A stretch of DNA of 64,000 nucleotides from contig NC_031783.1 in assembly GCF_001522545.3 (NCBI RefSeq), positions 8,395,433 to 8,459,432 on the forward strand. The letters run 5' to 3'. The position numbers and the translations under genes were made by a program. Source of the DNA: Parus major (Eukaryota; Chordata; Aves; Passeriformes; Paridae). The notes beneath the pieces were generated by a model. It was given only the letters and a program-made list of their open reading frames with translations, was not told the origin of the DNA and did no database searches. Positions 59,501 through 64,000 of the stretch are shown here, piece by piece. The stretch's first letter is position 1, and the number at the start of each line of letters is the position of its first letter.

Positions 59501-59993
59501 GCACCAGCATCAGGCAGATGGCCACCCCAGCCAGGTGCCAGCCAGAGGGGCTCTTCCCATGGCGAACGAGTCTGCGAAGTCTCCAGGCTTGAGCTAGCAA
59601 GCACGAGAAGCACAAAGCAAAGATAACTCCCCACAGAAACCTTCGGGTAGAGCACACCATTTCATCTTCCTGGATGATGAAAGCAAATGTCAGCCCAAAC
59701 AGTCCCAGAGTCCCAAAGAGAAAGAGGAAATGTGTTCCCAGGGGGCTCTTCTTCTCTTTGTCCTTGATGAAGGGGAGCCTCACCAGCAGAATCAGCATCA
59801 GCAGTAATGTGGTCAGCACACCTGCACCTGCCACCGCCTCCAGAACGATTCCCCAGATGGCATCCAGGTCACACAGGTAAACGTACTGAGGGAGGAGATC
59901 CAGTCCACACCCTCGAGGAGTGCTGGAGTTTTCTGAAGAGCCATAGCTGATCACGAAGAGGAGGAAGAAACCAATGGCTGGGTAGGTTTTCAT
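53524..59993 (-). CDS. GPRC5B: GPRC5B, orphan class C G protein-coupled receptor (three coding exons)
   Basis: GPRC5B (RAIG2) is a retinoic-acid-inducible plasma-membrane orphan receptor with the class C seven-helix domain and a short N-terminus. Exons 59993-58988, 55028-54916 and 53568-53524 join to 387 residues (human about 403). Residues 1-20 look like a signal peptide. N22-S-S is a glycosylation sequon. RGCGLDLLPQYVYLCDLDAI precedes seven hydrophobic segments at about 47-72, 85-107, 118-137, 152-176, 190-215, 225-248 and 262-285. C114 and C185 are placed for the usual TM3-ECL2 disulphide. The tail carries ENTPNYFDTSQPRMRETAF and ends GRHLW. The start is the ATG at 59991-59993, because an in-frame stop lies just upstream. 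It is convergent with IQCK. Confidence 0.96.
53569..54915 (-). other. GPRC5B: GPRC5B last intron
   Basis: A 1.35-kb phase-0 GT-AG intron, AT-rich, nothing else recognised. Confidence 0.85.
54916..55028 (-). CDS. GPRC5B: GPRC5B second coding exon (cytoplasmic tail)
   Basis: Acceptor ccaaacacag; completes Ala336 and encodes LRTAGFRNGSLGSRPSAP then FRSNVYQPTEMAVVLNGGT, donor ACT/gtaagt in phase 0. The human tail, as remembered, has a duplicated GSLGKRPS unit here; this sequence has one copy. Confidence 0.95.
55029..58987 (-). other. GPRC5B: GPRC5B intron between first and second coding exons
   Basis: A 4-kb phase-1 GT-AG intron. It holds a perfect inverted repeat at 58347-58370 and a moderately GC-rich patch near 57950-58270 without recognised content. 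Confidence 0.85.
58347..58370. repeat. perfect inverted repeat, 10-base arms
   Basis: AATGATGTGT, the 4-base spacer CATC, then ACACATCATT. Confidence 0.9.
58988..59993 (-). CDS. GPRC5B: GPRC5B main coding exon (N-terminus and 7TM domain)
   Basis: Encodes residues 1-335, from MKTYPAIGFFLLFV to AFSMDEHNA, including all seven membrane segments. The donor is AATGCAG/gtaaga, phase 1. The 5' end of the exon is upstream of the ATG; a possible acceptor lies at 60002-60003, but FVVSERK encoded just before the ATG resembles the human leader, so the exon may extend further. Confidence 0.96.
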
Positions 59994-62900
59994 TTTTCTC
60001 TCTGAGACAACAAAATATTTGTTTAGCTAGAGCTGAGTTTGGAGGATTTGACAGCCTCTGAAGCCCAGCTTGTTTCAGTAGCCCACGTTTACAGTTTTTG
60101 CACTGGATTTGCAGCTGGCACAGCCTCCCCCCAGCCCCCTTCACTGCCCTCCCAAAAGCTGCTTTTGCCTGTTGTACTCAGAATGCAAAATGACTCATTG
60201 CTCTGTTTGCACAGATTGAAAACATCATTTCCAAACTCTGACCCTGCAAATGGTTTAAAACACAGCCAGAAAAAAAATATGTATCCTGTTGCAAATATTA
60301 CATTATCTGCAATACTTAGACACTTACTACCTGTTTAAATGTAATATCGCATTCAAGTCAAGGTGTTTAAAGCATGGTTAAGTTGCAGTGGGCTTGCTGC
60401 AGGTGTTAAGCTATATCACAATTACACTGTCCCACAGCCTTGTTCCTTTTACTGGAACAAAGGCAAAGGCAAAACCATTTTTTACATTATTACTTTTTAA
60501 AGGATAAAGCAATCCAAGGAAAATAAACACTTTACATTCTTAAAAAAATAAATAAATGTTTTCATGCTCAGTCAATAGGCAGTTATCATATTCACTTCTT
60601 TCATCCTCTTCCAAAGCCCAGATATTAGATTGCATTTGGAAATGGTAGTCTAGAAAAATCCCATATTCTGTGACAATGCTGCACACATGCAGTGTCATCA
60701 ATCAACTAATCAAAAATGAATGCTTCACTGTGCTTCTTTGCCAGTCCAAAGCCATTCAAAGGAAACAAATAACAAAAACCAGAGCATCACTTTCTTGCAT
60801 CCAGAGAGTGGACAATGGAACACAACACATCCCACTTGACCATCAGAACCAAAAGCCTAGACAAGTCCCAGCTTAGTTTTAGGAAGAACATGGGTTAGGT
60901 GCTTTGAAAACACACATTATGGCATTTGCTTTTATTAAACATAGCACAGCAAAGGAGATTGTTAAAAAATGTAACCTTTAACTCCCAGTCTGCCTCAGCC
61001 CCAGCCGCCCTGTAAGGGCAGGCTGGAGTAAACACTGCGTGGAGCAGATATGAAACCTGACTCTGTTAACCTTCACTAGCAGTCAGTGCTGCAGGTTCCA
61101 GCAGGATTTTCATTGATGTGAGGAGCATTTCAGACTCCCACTTGTACTGTATGACCATGAGGAAGAAAAGCACCACATAAGCAGGCAGTAATGTTAGTCA
61201 ATGTGAGTCACACAGCACATGGGACATGTTTAGGAAGCAAAATGAAAAGCAGAGAAACCATCAGGAGCTCTTTTGTATGCCATACAACAGCCCTAACTGG
61301 TTACCTGTCCAAAGAGATTTTGTAGATTAGAACTGCTCTTAATGAAAACTCTAATGAGAGTTGAAAATAATTTAAAGTAGCAGTGCAATGTTGCATTGAG
61401 CACAATTGGTCATAACCAACACAAAATCTATTTACACAGATTGTCTGAAACTGTACTGCGTCTCTTAGAGCTGAGAACTCTGGATTTTCTCATGCATTAC
61501 AATCCTGTGCTTTACAGTCCTGCAATGACCAAAGTTAAATCTCAAGGATCTGAATCTTCAAACCAATGTTAAACCAGTGTAATGACCAATGGCCATTTTC
61601 AGCCTCTATCAAGAGAGAGATGATGAAGCTTATGATGTTTCCTATTAGGGGCACCAAGACAGTAAAAGTGCCAATATAAATGTGTAATAACTCAGTGGTC
61701 TTCACTCACACAGGATACAAAACATCCCATTCCAAACCTTCATCTCAGAAGTGGAAGCTGTGACAAATAATGTGATCTGGGCTTGGACAAACAGGAAATG
61801 GGTAATGGGCAGTCTCTGCCAGCCCACAGAAATGAATCTTTGCACTATTGGAAAGGCTGCAATGTTCTAATGTTGCAATGACCTGCTAAGGACAAATTAT
61901 TTGTTTTCTACCTATCTGCAATTTACTTTATGGGAAATTGGTAGAATATAGACTTGTTTATATCTGATTTGTGTAACAGGTTCTTCAATGACTCTGTCGC
62001 AACACCCACGTTAAAAACACTGACTATACAGACAGAAAACCAACCATCAGTGAAATATATTCATTTTTGTATTGACTATACGCTCAATAAATCCCCTTGC
62101 CCTTTGAGTACATAATTAACTAGAAGAAAACATTCCGAAGATAGTTCTCTGACTCCTTTTATGCGCAGTCAATTCCTATTGCAACTAGTGAATTTCCTCT
62201 TTAGAGTGTTTGAAATGTCCTAAAGAGTGTGAAATGGTCAGTGCCTGCTGACACAAAGGGGGGAAATCCCCTGGGAGCTGCTAAGGTAATGCTCCAAACC
62301 AGTGATACCATTTCAAGAAGTAGGAGGTCATGTGGAAAATGACTCAAAATTCACTCTAAATGTCACCCAAACTAGAAACAATAAACAGCCCTGAAGTGAG
62401 GGTCATGCTAATTTTCCACTATCCCATCACTTACAAATTATGATAAGCATGAACCAAATTGCTTTCAATAGTAGCTTTGTTTATTAGCTACTCTCCTAAG
62501 ACCTGAGGGTTAATGAATGAAGTGTGAGTATCCCCAGTTCTAAGATATTTTCCAGTTTTCTGGTTACTTTATTCATGTCATGTAACCCTCATGTGATTGA
62601 GCTATTCTAGGACAGTCTGTTTCCATGGAGATTGTGCTGCATGGGTAAGCAGTCATATTGTCAGGCCATCATTTGTTTCCTCTTCCTATTTGGAAGTGTT
62701 TGGGAGGGGGAAGGGAGGGTTAATGAATTTGAGTATTTCCCCCTCCATGAAGAAATGGTTAGTTTTGGAAAGGGGGAGTTAAGCTGTGACAAAATATATT
62801 CAAAATATATTCAGAATTCAGAATATGTATTCTGAAATATAGAGATGTTCAACTTAAGAGGAATTTTCCCAAGTTACTTCCTACTTTTGGGAAAGTGGAT

Positions 62901-63330
62901 AGGACATAATCAGTGGCCCTCTTAGAAAGGTGCTAGACAGCCACAGGACTGACCAAGAAATCTCTAGGACTGCTGACAATTATTCCTGGTGTGAAATAAT
63001 TTCCTACCCAATGTCAGTCTCACTAAACACTAGATCCTGCCCAGACCAAAGTTGGCAAGCAGGGCTTGAAGTCTCCAAAGAAGGAATTTTCCTCCTAACT
63101 GCTATCAACAAAGCAGTTTGTTTTTAACCTGTTTACTATCCATTTCTGCCTAACTGGGTAAAACCAGGCAATATTAATAATTTACCCCCTGAGACATTAC
63201 CAGCCAAAAAAAAAAATCCTCTTTCTAGTGCTTATACTCAGCACTGAACACTGACAGTTGTAAAAACAAGGGAAAACACTGCATTACAACACACAAGTTT
63301 GGCAAATGAATATCACAACCTTAGCTAAAA

Positions 63331-63360
63331 CCATAGAATCATAGAATCAATCATTTTAAG
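63331..63360 (-). mobile_element. probable CR1 3'-terminal remnant
   Basis: CCATAGAATCATAGAATCAA is the complement of the ATTCTATG repeats that end CR1 elements. Similarity fades within about 30 bases, so this is a very short truncated copy or a chance match. Confidence 0.5.
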
Positions 63361-63788
63361 GGAAAACTGTGAAGTTTTTTCCAAAAAAGTTGTTTCTGGG
63401 GAAAAAAAGAAAAAAAGGAAAAAAAAAAAGACCTCATTATGGGGGTTTTATTAAGACAGCATCTTCCTCAAGCCTGTGCAGTGGGTAGGATGGCAGAGTT
63501 CTGTGCCTCTTGATATTTTACAGTAAAATTTTACTACACATTCTTGTTACTTAAATCAGTAACTGTAGAGGAAGAGTATTTTTACCTCTGTATGTCTAGA
63601 TTAGCTCTTACTAAAGTTATGCAACCTCACAGTAGTAACAATAGCGCTCTATTGGGCTGGCACTTCTGCTGCCAGAGAACTACAGTAACACAGGAATGCC
63701 ACAGAAACATTCCAGCACAGATACACTCAGCAGCATCCCCTGCATACTCCAATGAAAAAGAGAAGAAAGGCAACTTGAGATTTTTTTA

Positions 63789-63802
63789 CCCCCCCCCCCC
63801 CC
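63789..63802. repeat. C14 homopolymer
   Basis: Fourteen consecutive C residues directly after a T-rich run. Length is prone to sequencing error and polymorphism. Confidence 0.9.
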
Positions 63803-64000
63803 AAGATTCCTCTCCAAAATTTTATTTTGGTAAAGCCATTAAGGCAACATACCTGAAACCAGAGCAATCAGGAACATTTACAATCAATATTCTGATCAAT
63901 AAGCCTTACACATTTTAGGCAAAAGCAGCAAACAATTAGCAGGACAGCTTCAAATCCAGTACTCAATTTTTGGCTCAAAATCTGCTCTCAATGACAGCTG

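Larger units (their letters stand above)
60005..64000 (-). other. GPRC5B: GPRC5B 5' leader and first intron (to the window edge)
   Basis: AT-rich sequence with no CpG island and no recognisable promoter, so the GPRC5B first exon probably lies beyond the right edge. Contains a CR1 tail remnant near 63331 and a C14 run at 63789. Confidence 0.5.

Overview
The window is nuclear DNA from a vertebrate, most likely a songbird or other passerine. Its genes are split by GT-AG introns. It carries CR1 LINE remnants and one tRNA-Ile-headed, CR1-tailed SINE of the type described from passerines. The gene order VPS35L - KNOP1 - IQCK - GPRC5B matches conserved synteny around human 16p12.3. Gene names rest on translated exons compared with remembered family sequences; no database search was run.

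Layout. (1) 1 to about 3.55 kb, plus strand: the last two coding exons and 3'UTR of VPS35L, a Retriever/Commander endosomal recycling subunit. (2) About 4.6-13.8 kb, minus strand: the whole coding sequence of KNOP1, a lysine-rich nucleolar protein, tail-to-tail with VPS35L. Four coding exons predict 614 residues. (3) 13.4-14.3 kb: a CpG island with a head-to-head promoter for KNOP1 and IQCK, containing a perfect palindromic RFX-type X-box. (4) 13.86-43.4 kb, plus strand: IQCK in nine frame-consistent exons predicting 248 residues, with a Dpy-30-like segment followed by one IQ motif. Its last intron appears to use a GC donor. (5) 43.4-50.1 kb: AT-rich intergenic DNA with no gene recognised. (6) About 50.15-60.0 kb, minus strand: GPRC5B, an orphan class C GPCR, in three coding exons predicting 387 residues with a long 3'UTR. 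Its first intron and promoter run off the right edge.

These are four ordinary neighbouring genes, not an operon or a joint system. The one visible regulatory link is the shared KNOP1/IQCK promoter. Points worth a second look are the X-box, the GC-AG intron, two CpG-rich blocks away from any known promoter, the SINE, several perfect inverted repeats and an exon-like block between VPS35L and KNOP1. I found no tRNA, rRNA, CRISPR or intact mobile element, and nothing I would call an undescribed system.
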